A stretch of 64,000 bases of DNA, taken from the NCBI RefSeq assembly GCF_001696455.1, contig NZ_MAUJ01000005.1:248001-312000 (forward strand), given 5' to 3'. The notes beneath the pieces are model-generated. The model was not told the DNA's origin and made no database searches. It saw only the letters and a program-made list of their open reading frames with translations. The position numbers were made by a program, and so were the translations under genes. Within the stretch, counting starts at the first letter, position 1; each line of letters begins with the position of its first letter. The stretch is from Pseudoalteromonas luteoviolacea. GTDB taxonomy: Bacteria > Pseudomonadota > Gammaproteobacteria > Enterobacterales > Alteromonadaceae. Shown here piece by piece: positions 32,868 to 41,758 of the stretch.

Positions 32868-34394
32868 GTGAGTGGTTTTCTTTTTTCAAATGAACAACTA
32901 AGTGAAGAAGCAAGTATTCCGAAAGAGGATGCCTTCTGGGAAGTACTAGTCGTAGACGATGAGGAAGATATCCATCAGGTTACCAAACTAGTTCTTTCCG
33001 ATTTCAGATTTGAAGAGAAGTCATTAAGATTTCATCATGCTTATTCCGCACAGCAAGCCATGGAAATTTTAGAGGGTGATAACTCAATATCCGTAGGCTT
33101 AATCGATGTTGTTATGGAAAACAATCACGCAGGTTTAGACTTAATCAAGTTCATTCGCAATGATATTGCTAACCATGATATTCGATTAATTTTGAGAACG
33201 GGACAACCAGGAGAAGCCCCAGAAGAATCTGTCATTAGAGACTACGATATCAATGACTACAAAAATAAAACTGAGCTGACTGCCGTCAAACTAAAAACGC
33301 TTCTCTATTCTGCACTTCGTTCTCATCGGGACTTACAGACCATTGAGCTACACAAAAAAGGGCTTGAGCGTATTATTGCAGCCTCTTCGAGTTTTCTAGA
33401 GTGTGATAATGTACAAGACTTTGCTTCTACCATACTCGATCATGTTTCTCAGGTGTTAGGCTTATCAGATTCTGAAATATACTGTGCTGCGGCAACCAAC
33501 AGGCAAACCGACTCTGGTTCACAATTTAAGTTATTGGCGGCATCAGGGGAAGGCGTAGAGCCCAGTTCAGAAAAAATACCCACAAATGTCAAAAACCTTT
33601 TTATTGAAACACATAACAGAAAAACTTCTTGCAAGTCTTGCAATGAATATGTCGGCTATTTTACCTCAAAAGGCGGCTTAGAGACGATGCTTTATGTGAG
33701 CAAAAAAAGCTCTCTACGTAGCACTGACTGCCAACTTTTAGAGTTCTTTGCAAACAATATTGCGCTTGCCCACGACAATATAAAACTACGAGAAACAGTG
33801 AAAGAATCGCAACGAGAACTTTCATATATTTTGGGTGAGGCTGTAGAAAAGCGTTCAAAAGAAACCGGGTCTCATGTTAAGCGTGTCGCGATGTACAGCA
33901 AATTACTGGCCGAGCTTTCTGGTATTAATAGCTATCAAGCTGAAATTATTAAAATGGCTTCTCCTTTGCATGACATCGGCAAAATAGGTATTCCAGATGT
34001 TATTCTTAATAAACCAGGAAAACTTACCAGTGACGAATGGGAATTAATGCAAACACACGCTCAGTTAGGGTATGAGATATTGAAAAATTCTACGAATGAA
34101 ATTTTACAATGTGGCGCAACAATTGCCCATCAGCACCATGAGAAGTGGGACGGTAGTGGTTACCCACAAGGGTTAAGTGGCGAGAATATCGACATAGTAG
34201 GCAGAATCACTGCTTTGGCTGATGTTTTTGACGCACTCGGAAGCAAAAGATGCTATAAAACAGCTTGGCCGTTGGAAAAGGTTATTTCTGAGATTAAATC
34301 TCAAAAATCCAAGCAATTTGATCCCAAATTAGTTGATTTGTTTATAAATAATCTGGAACAATTCATTTTAATTAGGGATAACCATCCCGACTAA
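32868..34394 (+). CDS. Response regulator with DUF3369 and HD-GYP domains
   Basis: A 508-residue protein: receiver domain (about 23-150; phospho-acceptor Asp in VGLIDVVME), a GAF-like DUF3369 domain (about 165-310) containing CKSC and cysteines that could sense redox or metal, and an HD-GYP domain (about 325-500). The HD-GYP site is intact: SPLHDIGKIGIPD and HHEKWDGSGYPQGLSG, so c-di-GMP hydrolysis is expected. Starts at GTG 32868 with AAAGGCGGG upstream. No kinase neighbour. It opposes, in chemistry, the GGDEF regulator at 13145. Confidence 0.9.
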   Translation: MSGFLFSNEQLSEEASIPKEDAFWEVLVVDDEEDIHQVTKLVLSDFRFEEKSLRFHHAYSAQQAMEILEGDNSISVGLIDVVMENNHAGLDLIKFIRNDIANHDIRLILRTGQPGEAPEESVIRDYDINDYKNKTELTAVKLKTLLYSALRSHRDLQTIELHKKGLERIIAASSSFLECDNVQDFASTILDHVSQVLGLSDSEIYCAAATNRQTDSGSQFKLLAASGEGVEPSSEKIPTNVKNLFIETHNRKTSCKSCNEYVGYFTSKGGLETMLYVSKKSSLRSTDCQLLEFFANNIALAHDNIKLRETVKESQRELSYILGEAVEKRSKETGSHVKRVAMYSKLLAELSGINSYQAEIIKMASPLHDIGKIGIPDVILNKPGKLTSDEWELMQTHAQLGYEILKNSTNEILQCGATIAHQHHEKWDGSGYPQGLSGENIDIVGRITALADVFDALGSKRCYKTAWPLEKVISEIKSQKSKQFDPKLVDLFINNLEQFILIRDNHPD

Positions 34395-34504
34395 AACTTT
34401 GTAAGCGAAATGTAAAAAATTCACTTGGATGTTTCCTTAATCTGTATTAGTATTAGGAAATCAACGTTATGATTGCATTTTTGTTGAAATAAAAGGAATT
34501 TCAA

Positions 34505-35413
34505 ATGAGATTTGAACAACTTGAGCAGTTTGTTGCTCTTGGCAACCTTCGTCATTTCAGACAAGCTGCCGAACAAACCCAGATCAGTACTTCTGCGTTG
34601 ACTAGAAGTATACAAACTCTGGAAGACGAAATTGGGTGTGAGCTTGTTAAACGCTCCACACGATCAGTGAAATTAACTGAACAGGGAGAGCTGTTTTTAA
34701 ACTACTGTAAAACCACGCTAAGTGAGCTTGACGTAACTAAAAATACGATTAAGCAGAGCTTGTTTGGCCGAGACCAACAAAAGCTTATCGTGGGCTATAC
34801 AGCCAACGCCAGTGAAATTGTGCCGATGTCATGCGGTAAATTCTTAGCTGATTACCCCAATGTGAAAATTGAGATGCAGCTTTTGGACGAACATGAGTTA
34901 ACAAGAAAGGTGCAGCTTGGTGAAGTTGATATCAGTGTTTATCTTTCTTCTGCGACTAGCTTAATAAGTGATATTCATTTACCTGATCAACTTATTCTGT
35001 TTGTTTCTAAAATGCACCCTCTGGCTTCACAAGATTGCATTCGTAGAACAGAGCTATCTCAGTACCCTATGTACGGCTGTTTTTCTCAATCTAAGCAAGT
35101 ACAGAGTATGCTTAATGAAGCTGTCGAAGGCCTAAATAAGTCAACAAGCGTTAAAATAGGCAACATAAGCCAAGTTATTGATGGTTTGAAGTGTAGTCAA
35201 AGTTTTGCCATTGCAAGCATTGAACACTCGAAGACAATTGCACAAGATCCTGAGTTAGCGCTGTTAAAGACTAATAAAGATGACAGTCATGAGCAGTTGG
35301 TTATTAATACCAACCATCAAATTAGTGGCAATAGCCATGTCAGCAGCTTGCTTAAATTGATTGAAAAGACTGCTGGTCAATTACAAATGAATAGTGCGCC
35401 AGTGCATTCTTAA
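34505..35413 (+). CDS. LysR-family transcriptional regulator
   Basis: A 302-residue LysR regulator. The winged helix is at the N-terminus (MRFEQLEQFVALGNLRHFRQ, then STSALTRSIQTLEDE), followed by a linker helix and a two-lobed effector domain from about residue 90. AAGGAATTTCAA precedes the ATG. No target operon is adjacent on the opposite strand, so its role cannot be read from context. A shared hairpin separates it from convergent ubiA. Confidence 0.9.
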   Translation: MRFEQLEQFVALGNLRHFRQAAEQTQISTSALTRSIQTLEDEIGCELVKRSTRSVKLTEQGELFLNYCKTTLSELDVTKNTIKQSLFGRDQQKLIVGYTANASEIVPMSCGKFLADYPNVKIEMQLLDEHELTRKVQLGEVDISVYLSSATSLISDIHLPDQLILFVSKMHPLASQDCIRRTELSQYPMYGCFSQSKQVQSMLNEAVEGLNKSTSVKIGNISQVIDGLKCSQSFAIASIEHSKTIAQDPELALLKTNKDDSHEQLVINTNHQISGNSHVSSLLKLIEKTAGQLQMNSAPVHS

Positions 35414-35437
35414 TTTTTCTTATACTTGACGCACGTA

Positions 35438-35463
35438 GCCCACATCCTAGTTGTGATGTGGGC
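35438..35463. terminator. Hairpin between LysR gene and ubiA
   Basis: Perfect 9-bp stem GCCCACATC / GATGTGGGC with an 8-nt loop between two convergent genes. T-tracts are weak on both sides. Confidence 0.5.
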
Positions 35464-35470
35464 AGCGTTA

Positions 35471-36334
35471 TCAGCCTAACAGCACACCCACAAATATAAT
35501 CAAACCAACATAATTATTATTTAGAAAAGCTTTAAAACATGCATCTCTGTCGCGTGTAGTGATTTCTCTTTGTAAATATCCCAGCGCAATGCATGCCACA
35601 CCAAAAGCCAACCAAAAACCGACGCCTAAATTATAAACCATTGCAATATAGGCCATTATTAACATAAACCCTAGGTTTAAAAGTGCAATAATATGTCTGT
35701 CCCACTTCCCAAATAGAATTGCTGTAGACTTTATTCCAATTTTAAGGTCATCATCTCTATCGACCATGGCATACATTGTATCGTAAGCAACAGTCCACAA
35801 TAAATTAGCCACAAATAGATACCAAGCCACCATAGGCACCTCACCGGAGGCAGCCATGAAAGACATGGGGATCCCCCAACTAAAAGCGGCCCCAAGTACA
35901 ACCTGCGGCAAATGCGTGTACCGTTTCATAAAAGGATACATAGCAGCCAAAATTACACCGCCAATAGACAGCACAATCGTTTGCCAATTTAACAACAAAA
36001 CCAGTAAAAATGCTGCAAGCACCAACACAAAAAATAAATACAGCGCTTCTTTTGATGAAACAGCTCCTCTTGCCAAAGGCCTCATTGCTGTGCGTTTTAC
36101 TGCCCCATCAACCTTTCGATCTGCGTAGTCGTTAATCACACATCCCGCACTTCGCATCAAAAAAGTGCCCATGGAAAATACAAATATATGTAATAAGCTA
36201 GGTGTGCCATTTGAAGCTAGCCATAAGCTCCACATTGTTGGCCACAATAGTAAAAATGTACCTATGGGCTTGTCTAGCCGCATAAGTTGCTTGTATTCAG
36301 GGTAATTTGATAACTGCAAAACGGCACTTTTCAT
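35471..36334 (-). CDS. ubiA: 4-hydroxybenzoate octaprenyltransferase
   Basis: Membrane prenyltransferase of ubiquinone synthesis. 287 residues. The Asp-rich diphosphate sites are NDYADRKVDGAVKRT (about 68-82) and YDTMYAMVDRDDDLKIGIKS, with about eight TM helices. Start ATG 36334 directly follows the ubiC stop (TAA-ATG, no gap), so the pair is coupled. Confidence 0.95.
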   Translation of the reverse strand: MKSAVLQLSNYPEYKQLMRLDKPIGTFLLLWPTMWSLWLASNGTPSLLHIFVFSMGTFLMRSAGCVINDYADRKVDGAVKRTAMRPLARGAVSSKEALYLFFVLVLAAFLLVLLLNWQTIVLSIGGVILAAMYPFMKRYTHLPQVVLGAAFSWGIPMSFMAASGEVPMVAWYLFVANLLWTVAYDTMYAMVDRDDDLKIGIKSTAILFGKWDRHIIALLNLGFMLIMAYIAMVYNLGVGFWLAFGVACIALGYLQREITTRDRDACFKAFLNNNYVGLIIFVGVLLG

Positions 36335-36868
36335 TTATTCAATTCCATTGTTGAATATTTCACATACCAAAACTTTAGCATTTTGATTCGTGAATATACT
36401 TCGCCTAGCAAAAAAAGGCACAGCAGGTGCACAAAATAGTTCTGCCAACTGTTTACGACTTTGTGAACATTGAATATGGCATACCTCGAGTTCACCACGT
36501 TGCCAATCCGACTCTTGAAACAACCGTTCTCCCAAAGGCTTACTTCCCATGTTGCTCAAACCCAACTCATTGGCTTCGACAGTGATCCAACTTTGAGCAT
36601 AAACATGTGGTTTGCCATCACACAACAAAAGTACTTCTCTGCATAGGCTGTGGTCATAGGTATCACCCAACAGCTTGGCTATATTTGAAGGTGGCCTCAT
36701 TAGCGTCTCGCCCAACACTTGTACAGAAAAATTGGTACATTGGCTTTTTAATAGCGCGGTCAGAGACCCCTGCTCCACCAATCTATTGTACAACCATATG
36801 GGTGCTTTTTCATTCAGTTGGTTGATGCCACACCACTGATAATCTAGGGAAATAGGATTTTTTAACAA
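36335..36868 (-). CDS. ubiC: Chorismate lyase
   Basis: Converts chorismate to 4-hydroxybenzoate plus pyruvate, feeding UbiA. 177 residues. The family signature includes the catalytic-arginine strand LCREVLLLCDG and the strand PLGERLF. Start ATG 36868. Divergent from the FliL-like gene. Confidence 0.9.
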   Translation of the reverse strand: MLKNPISLDYQWCGINQLNEKAPIWLYNRLVEQGSLTALLKSQCTNFSVQVLGETLMRPPSNIAKLLGDTYDHSLCREVLLLCDGKPHVYAQSWITVEANELGLSNMGSKPLGERLFQESDWQRGELEVCHIQCSQSRKQLAELFCAPAVPFFARRSIFTNQNAKVLVCEIFNNGIE

Positions 36869-37021
36869 TGCAATTATTCAATAAAGACAAAATCGCCGCC
36901 ATGATACCAAAGCTTAGCAATGCAAAAAAGTTTGTGATTATCATATTGCCCGCTGTTCATGTTTTGGATTTAAGTATAAACTAAGCTTATTATTGATATT
37001 TGGTTACTTTTTTAGGCAATT

Positions 37022-37417
37022 ATGGTTCGTTTTCATTTATTGTTAATCGCATTATTGGTAAGCACCTTGAGTTTTAAGCTTAAAGCTGAGTCAACTGTTG
37101 GTTATTATGGTTTTGAGCCAGATATCATCACCAATTATATCGGCCAGTCCAACAAGAAATTAGGCTACGTCAGGGTCACTATCGACCTTATGCTAGATGA
37201 TATTTCAAATATTGCGGTCGTAGAGCACCATACTCCCTTGTTGAGAGATGCTATTGTTCAAATATTAAGTAAAGAACCAGAAGAAACGATTAAGTCTCTC
37301 ACTGGTCGAGAAGAAATCAGGCAAAGGTGTGCTGCGAAATTGAAATCTCTTTTAAAAGATGAAACCGGTCAAGAAATCATCAGAGAAGTGTTGTTTACAA
37401 AGTATCTCTATCACTAA
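37022..37417 (+). CDS. Secreted FliL-related protein
   Basis: A 131-residue protein with a Sec-type signal (MVRFHLLLIALLVSTLSFKLK). The mature part matches the periplasmic domain of FliL: GYVRVTIDLML, HHTPLLRDAIVQILSKEP, then TGREEIRQRCAAKLKSLL. Unlike true FliL it seems to have a cleavable signal rather than a retained TM anchor. The gene is away from flagellar operons and beside ubiC, an arrangement that recurs in this order. Its 3' end overlaps convergent glpG by 23 bp. Confidence 0.8.
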   Translation: MVRFHLLLIALLVSTLSFKLKAESTVGYYGFEPDIITNYIGQSNKKLGYVRVTIDLMLDDISNIAVVEHHTPLLRDAIVQILSKEPEETIKSLTGREEIRQRCAAKLKSLLKDETGQEIIREVLFTKYLYH

Positions 37418-38219
37418 GTTTTGTATATATCAGCGCCACGCATACTCCCGAGAGAAGCCCAAATAAGTGTGCCCAGTTGGCCATACTTATAAACAGTACA
37501 TCGGCGAAACCTAAGACCATCCATATCAACATGAAACCGATAATGGGTTTAGACAATATAGGATCTTCGTCAGTATTGAGTGCAGAATAGACCCAGCAAA
37601 ACCCCAGCTGCGCATACACCACTCCACTTAGCCCACCAAAATCAGCATCAACGAACAGAAATTGTGCCCAGTTGCTAATCAGCGCACTCGAAATAAATAG
37701 CCCCGCTAATGTATAAAAGTGGGTTCTTAGGACTATTTGATTCCCTAAATATAGCCACCAACTTAGATTAAATAGCAGGTGAATAATCCCAAAATGAACA
37801 AAGGCAGGTGTAATCCAAGTTAATGGTTTATCTGAATTAAATTTAAGTGCATTGAAAATGCTAGTAGCGTCATAGATAAAAAAACTGACAAATATTAAAA
37901 CGCTTACAATGGCGACAGACTGCAACAACCAGTTGAGGCGTATAAAACGTGAGAAAAGGTTGAGTTGAGTGCCTTCATATTTTAAAGGGTTTTGCGTCGA
38001 CCCCACTTGCCATGAAGCCTGACCGTACTTATTGCTGTAAGGGTCAGAGATAAATTCACGCCAATATGGTTCAGCCAATGCGTAGTCTTGCTCTTTTACC
38101 CATACCGTGACAACTCGTCCATCTTCACTGTGAAGCTGACAGTGAATTCCTCGCGTTCTTAGGTAGTCGGCAGCTCCTTGCACCGCTCTTGGGTCAGAAA
38201 AGGAGCCTAGACACTTCAT
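37395..38219 (-). CDS. glpG: Rhomboid protease GlpG
   Basis: Intramembrane serine protease, 274 residues. An N-terminal cytosolic domain (about 1-80) precedes six TM helices. The catalytic Ser is in FGGLSGVVYAQ and the His in MANWAHLFGL; the HFGIIHLLFN motif lies in the second helix. Overlaps glpE by 4 bp. Confidence 0.93.
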   Translation of the reverse strand: MKCLGSFSDPRAVQGAADYLRTRGIHCQLHSEDGRVVTVWVKEQDYALAEPYWREFISDPYSNKYGQASWQVGSTQNPLKYEGTQLNLFSRFIRLNWLLQSVAIVSVLIFVSFFIYDATSIFNALKFNSDKPLTWITPAFVHFGIIHLLFNLSWWLYLGNQIVLRTHFYTLAGLFISSALISNWAQFLFVDADFGGLSGVVYAQLGFCWVYSALNTDEDPILSKPIIGFMLIWMVLGFADVLFISMANWAHLFGLLSGVCVALIYTKLSDRDTL

Positions 38220-38533
38220 TTTTCTATACTACTTGGCAGAGATTGTTCCCACTGCGTAAACCCGCCATCCATGCTATATACATCTTCAAAGCCCTGCTCA
38301 ACCAAGTAATTTGCTGCATTTTGTGAGCTTATACCGTGGTAACAAACTATGATGATCGGTTGTTCAAATTCTTTTTCTTGCATAAAGTGTGCAAGATTGT
38401 CATTGGATAAATGCTCAGAACCTGGAATATGGCCTGCTGCAAAAGAGTTTGGATCTCTAATATCTGCAATGACGACATCCTCGCGAGACATCATTTCATG
38501 GGTTTGTTCAATAGTGATATGTTTAAAAGACAT
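38216..38533 (-). CDS. glpE: Thiosulfate sulfurtransferase GlpE
   Basis: Single-domain rhodanese, 105 residues, transferring sulfane sulfur from thiosulfate to acceptors. The active-site loop is VCYHGISSQ with the persulfide Cys; DIRDPNSFAAGHIPG is the N-terminal rhodanese motif. ATG 38533, with AAGAGAGTAAG upstream. Coupled to glpG by overlap. Confidence 0.93.
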   Translation of the reverse strand: MSFKHITIEQTHEMMSREDVVIADIRDPNSFAAGHIPGSEHLSNDNLAHFMQEKEFEQPIIIVCYHGISSQNAANYLVEQGFEDVYSMDGGFTQWEQSLPSSIEK

Positions 38534-38623
38534 CTTACTCTCTTTAAAAAAGCCTTTATGAATGCGGCTAACCTATCATCAATTAGCCGCAATAAAACAC
38601 TTGAGTGTTCGATTTTTACAAGC

Positions 38624-39652
38624 TTACTGTGCCCAGTTTAAAATCACTTTTCCAGATTGGCCAGAAATCATTGTATCGAAGCCTTCTTGGAAATCATCAA
38701 CATGGAATTGATGTGTAATAATTGGCTCTAGGTTTAGGCCTGATTGAATTAAGCTGGCCATTTTATACCAAGTCTCAAACATTTCTCGGCCATAGATACC
38801 TTTGATGACCAGACCTTTGAAAATAACCTGATTCCAGTCAACCGCCATATCACTCGGAGGAATACCTAGCATAGCGATTTTTCCACCGTGGTTCATGTTA
38901 TTCAACATGCTATTAAACGCAACAGGCACGCCTGACATCTCTAAACCAACGTCAAAGCCTTCTGTCATCCCTAGCTCTTGCATGACGTCTTCCAGCTTTT
39001 CATTCGCTACGTTGACCGCTTTGGTTGCCCCCATTTTTCTTGCTAGGTCTAGACGGTACTCATTCACATCGGTGATCACGACATGACGTGCACCAACATG
39101 TTTAGCGACTGCCGCAGCCATTATACCAATTGGGCCAGCACCTGTGATTAATACGTCTTCACCTACTAGATCAAATGACAGTGCTGTATGAACCGCATTG
39201 CCGAATGGGTCAAAGATAGAAGCTAATTCATCGGAGATATTATCAGGAATTTTAAATGCGTTATAAGCTGGAATAACAAGGTATTCAGCGAAAGAACCTT
39301 CCCTATTTACACCAACACCTATGGTATTACGACATAAATGTACACGCCCACCACGGCAGTTTCGGCAGTGTCCACAAGTGATATGACCTTCACCAGATAC
39401 ACGATCTCCGATAGAGAAACCACGCACCTCTTGTCCCATATCTACGATTTCACCCACATATTCGTGGCCTACAACCATTGGTGTAGGTATCGTGTTTTGC
39501 GACCACTCATCCCATTTGTAAATATGGACATCCGTACCACAGATCGCTGTTTTGCGGATCTTAATAAGCAGATCATTGTGCCCCATTTCTGGTTTTGGCA
39601 CATCGGTCATCCAGATCCCTTCTTCAGCTTTCAACTTGGATAATGCTTTCAT
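38624..39652 (-). CDS. tdh: L-threonine 3-dehydrogenase
   Basis: Zinc, NAD-dependent enzyme oxidising threonine to 2-amino-3-ketobutyrate. 342 residues (E. coli 341). Catalytic zinc: CGTDVHIY and GHEYVGEI; structural zinc: four Cys in CGHCRNCRGGRVHLC; the Rossmann motif is ITGAGPIGIMAAAVAKH. From ATG 39652; a start three codons earlier is possible. It follows kbl by 45 bp, as in E. coli. Confidence 0.96.
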   Translation of the reverse strand: MKALSKLKAEEGIWMTDVPKPEMGHNDLLIKIRKTAICGTDVHIYKWDEWSQNTIPTPMVVGHEYVGEIVDMGQEVRGFSIGDRVSGEGHITCGHCRNCRGGRVHLCRNTIGVGVNREGSFAEYLVIPAYNAFKIPDNISDELASIFDPFGNAVHTALSFDLVGEDVLITGAGPIGIMAAAVAKHVGARHVVITDVNEYRLDLARKMGATKAVNVANEKLEDVMQELGMTEGFDVGLEMSGVPVAFNSMLNNMNHGGKIAMLGIPPSDMAVDWNQVIFKGLVIKGIYGREMFETWYKMASLIQSGLNLEPIITHQFHVDDFQEGFDTMISGQSGKVILNWAQ

Positions 39653-39672
39653 AATATTCACTCGTTAGAAAG

Positions 39673-39693
39673 TAGGTGCCAAACAGGCACCTA
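39673..39693 (-). terminator. Hairpin between kbl and tdh
   Basis: Perfect 8-bp stem TAGGTGCC / GGCACCTA with a 5-nt loop, in the kbl-tdh gap. Without a T-tract, so more likely an mRNA-processing or attenuating hairpin than a full terminator. Confidence 0.4.
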
Positions 39694-39697
39694 GCTA

Positions 39698-40894
39698 TTA
39701 AATCACACCTAAATCTTTACCAATGCGGATAAATGCAGCAATTGCTTTATCGAGCTGCTCTTTAGTGTGCGCAGCAGAGATCTGAGTACGAATACGTGCT
39801 TGACCTTTTGGTACAACAGGGAAAGAGAAACCGATAACGTAGATGCCTTCAGCGAGCAATCTGTCTGACATTTCTGCCGCAACTTTTGCGTCTCCCAGCA
39901 TGACCGGAATAATTGCATGGTCTTTACCTGCGCAAGTGAAGCCAGCAGCTTCCATCTCACTACGGAAATACGCCGCATTTTCCCATAACTTTTCACGAAG
40001 CTCTTTGCCATCTTTCAACATGTCTAAGACGCGAATAGATGCCGTTACAATAGACGGAGCCAAGGAGTTTGAGAATAAATATGGACGCGAACGTTGGCGT
40101 AACCACTCAACGATTTCTTTCTTACCAGAAGTGTAACCACCAGATGCACCGCCAAGCGCTTTACCTAAAGTACCAGTAATGATGTCAACACGGTCCATTA
40201 CACCACAGTACTCAGGCGTACCAGCGCCATTTTCACCAACGAATCCAACTGCGTGAGAGTCATCGACCATGACCAATGCATCATACTTGTCAGCAAGATC
40301 ACACACTGCTTTCAAGTTACAGATCACACCATCCATCGAAAACACACCGTCAGTCGCGATTAGCTTGGTTTTAGCACCAGCTTCTGTCGCTGCAATTAAT
40401 TGCTGCTCTAAATCAGCCATATCATTGTTCGCGTAGCGGAAACGTTTCGCTTTACATAAACGAACGCCATCAATGATTGACGCATGGTTAAGTGAGTCAG
40501 AAATGATAGCATCTTCTGGGCCTAAAATTGTCTCGAATAGGCCCGCATTCGCGTCAAAACAAGAAGAGTAAAGAATCGTGTCTTCTGTTTTTAAGAATGC
40601 GCTGATTTTTTCTTCCAACGTCTTATGAATATCTTGCGTACCACAAATGAAACGTACTGAGGCAACGCCAAAACCGTGATCAGAAAGCCCTTGTTGCGCA
40701 GCTTCAATTAGCTCAGGGTGGTTTGCTAAACCCAAATAGTTGTTTGCACAAAAATTGATTACACTTTCACCCGTTGAAACAGCAATTTCTGCTTGCTGTT
40801 GTGAAGTGATAATACGTTCTTTTTTATATAAACCTTCAGCTTTTACTTCTTCTATTTGTTGTTGAAGTTGGCTGTAAAATGCCGCTGCTCTCAT
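39698..40894 (-). CDS. kbl: Glycine C-acetyltransferase (2-amino-3-ketobutyrate CoA ligase)
   Basis: PLP enzyme that splits 2-amino-3-ketobutyrate with CoA to glycine and acetyl-CoA. 398 residues (E. coli 398). The PLP Lys is in TGTLGKALGGASGGY; other motifs are NFCANNYLGLANHP and DDSHAVGFVGENGAG. First gene of the kbl-tdh threonine-degradation operon. Confidence 0.97.
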   Translation of the reverse strand: MRAAAFYSQLQQQIEEVKAEGLYKKERIITSQQQAEIAVSTGESVINFCANNYLGLANHPELIEAAQQGLSDHGFGVASVRFICGTQDIHKTLEEKISAFLKTEDTILYSSCFDANAGLFETILGPEDAIISDSLNHASIIDGVRLCKAKRFRYANNDMADLEQQLIAATEAGAKTKLIATDGVFSMDGVICNLKAVCDLADKYDALVMVDDSHAVGFVGENGAGTPEYCGVMDRVDIITGTLGKALGGASGGYTSGKKEIVEWLRQRSRPYLFSNSLAPSIVTASIRVLDMLKDGKELREKLWENAAYFRSEMEAAGFTCAGKDHAIIPVMLGDAKVAAEMSDRLLAEGIYVIGFSFPVVPKGQARIRTQISAAHTKEQLDKAIAAFIRIGKDLGVI

Positions 40895-41200
40895 GTAGAG
40901 TCTCCATTGGTTGCACGGAGTGTGTACACATCACTTTGTCGTAACACTGACGCCCTTAAAAATAACAAATCACTTCGTCGCTAGCTAATAGGCTAACCGC
41001 CCGAACTTACTCATTAATTCGTTAGACGTAAGGGTTCAAAGTAAATCAACAAAAAACGGATACACACCAAATGAAAAGTCATACCCAAGCGTATTGCTTA
41101 GTTGTTGTATGAATGCATTACATAACTTGAGTATATTTTAAAAGGTTCGCAAGCTAAATGCACGAATTGTGATTAGCTTGTTTTGTTCTACTGTAAATTT
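40895..41200. other. Non-coding stretch upstream of kbl
   Basis: About 306 bp between the kbl start and the gmhB stop, both on the minus strand. It must hold the kbl promoter and the end of the gmhB transcript. No reading frame, strong hairpin or well-matched promoter is seen. Confidence 0.5.
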
Positions 41201-41758
41201 TTAAGCGCCTTTGAGTACAATATCAGGCACACCCGAAAGAGACTCACACACTAAATCAGCAGCAGACATATCAGTTTCGTCCAAATTTTGCCCTGATCTC
41301 ACTAACACCTTAGTCTTCACCCCTGCCGCTGTCGCCGCTTCCATATCAGACCCCTTATCGCCGACCATAATACTCTGGGTAGGATCAATATTGTGCTCTT
41401 CAATGGCTTGTAACAACATGCCTGGGTGCGGTTTTCGGCAATTGCAGTCCACCAAGTACTCAGGTTGTGCTTTTTTAGGGTGGTGTGGGCAATAGTACAC
41501 GCCATCTATTTTCACATTGTGGTCTAAAAACTGTGCACACATCCAGTCAGTTAAAGCCTTAAATTGCGCTTCGTCGTAATAACCTCTGCCAATCCCAGAC
41601 TGGTTGGTCACCACCACTATTTTATAGCCTTGCTCGATAAAACGCTGGCACGCTTCGAACACACCATCAATAAACTCAAACTCTTCAATTTTATGGACAT
41701 AGGCATGATCAATGTTGATCACCCCATCACGATCTAAAAAGACGGCTTTATACTTCAT
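41201..41758 (-). CDS. gmhB: D-glycero-beta-D-manno-heptose-1,7-bisphosphate 7-phosphatase
   Basis: HAD phosphatase of ADP-heptose synthesis. 185 residues. The catalytic DxD is in FLDRDGVINID, with VVTNQSGIGRGYY and the metal-binding CPHHP / CNCRKPHPGM cluster that marks GmhB; MVGDKGSDMEAA is the last HAD motif. Its start overlaps the preceding heptosyltransferase gene by 4 bp. Confidence 0.95.
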   Translation of the reverse strand: MKYKAVFLDRDGVINIDHAYVHKIEEFEFIDGVFEACQRFIEQGYKIVVVTNQSGIGRGYYDEAQFKALTDWMCAQFLDHNVKIDGVYYCPHHPKKAQPEYLVDCNCRKPHPGMLLQAIEEHNIDPTQSIMVGDKGSDMEAATAAGVKTKVLVRSGQNLDETDMSAADLVCESLSGVPDIVLKGA

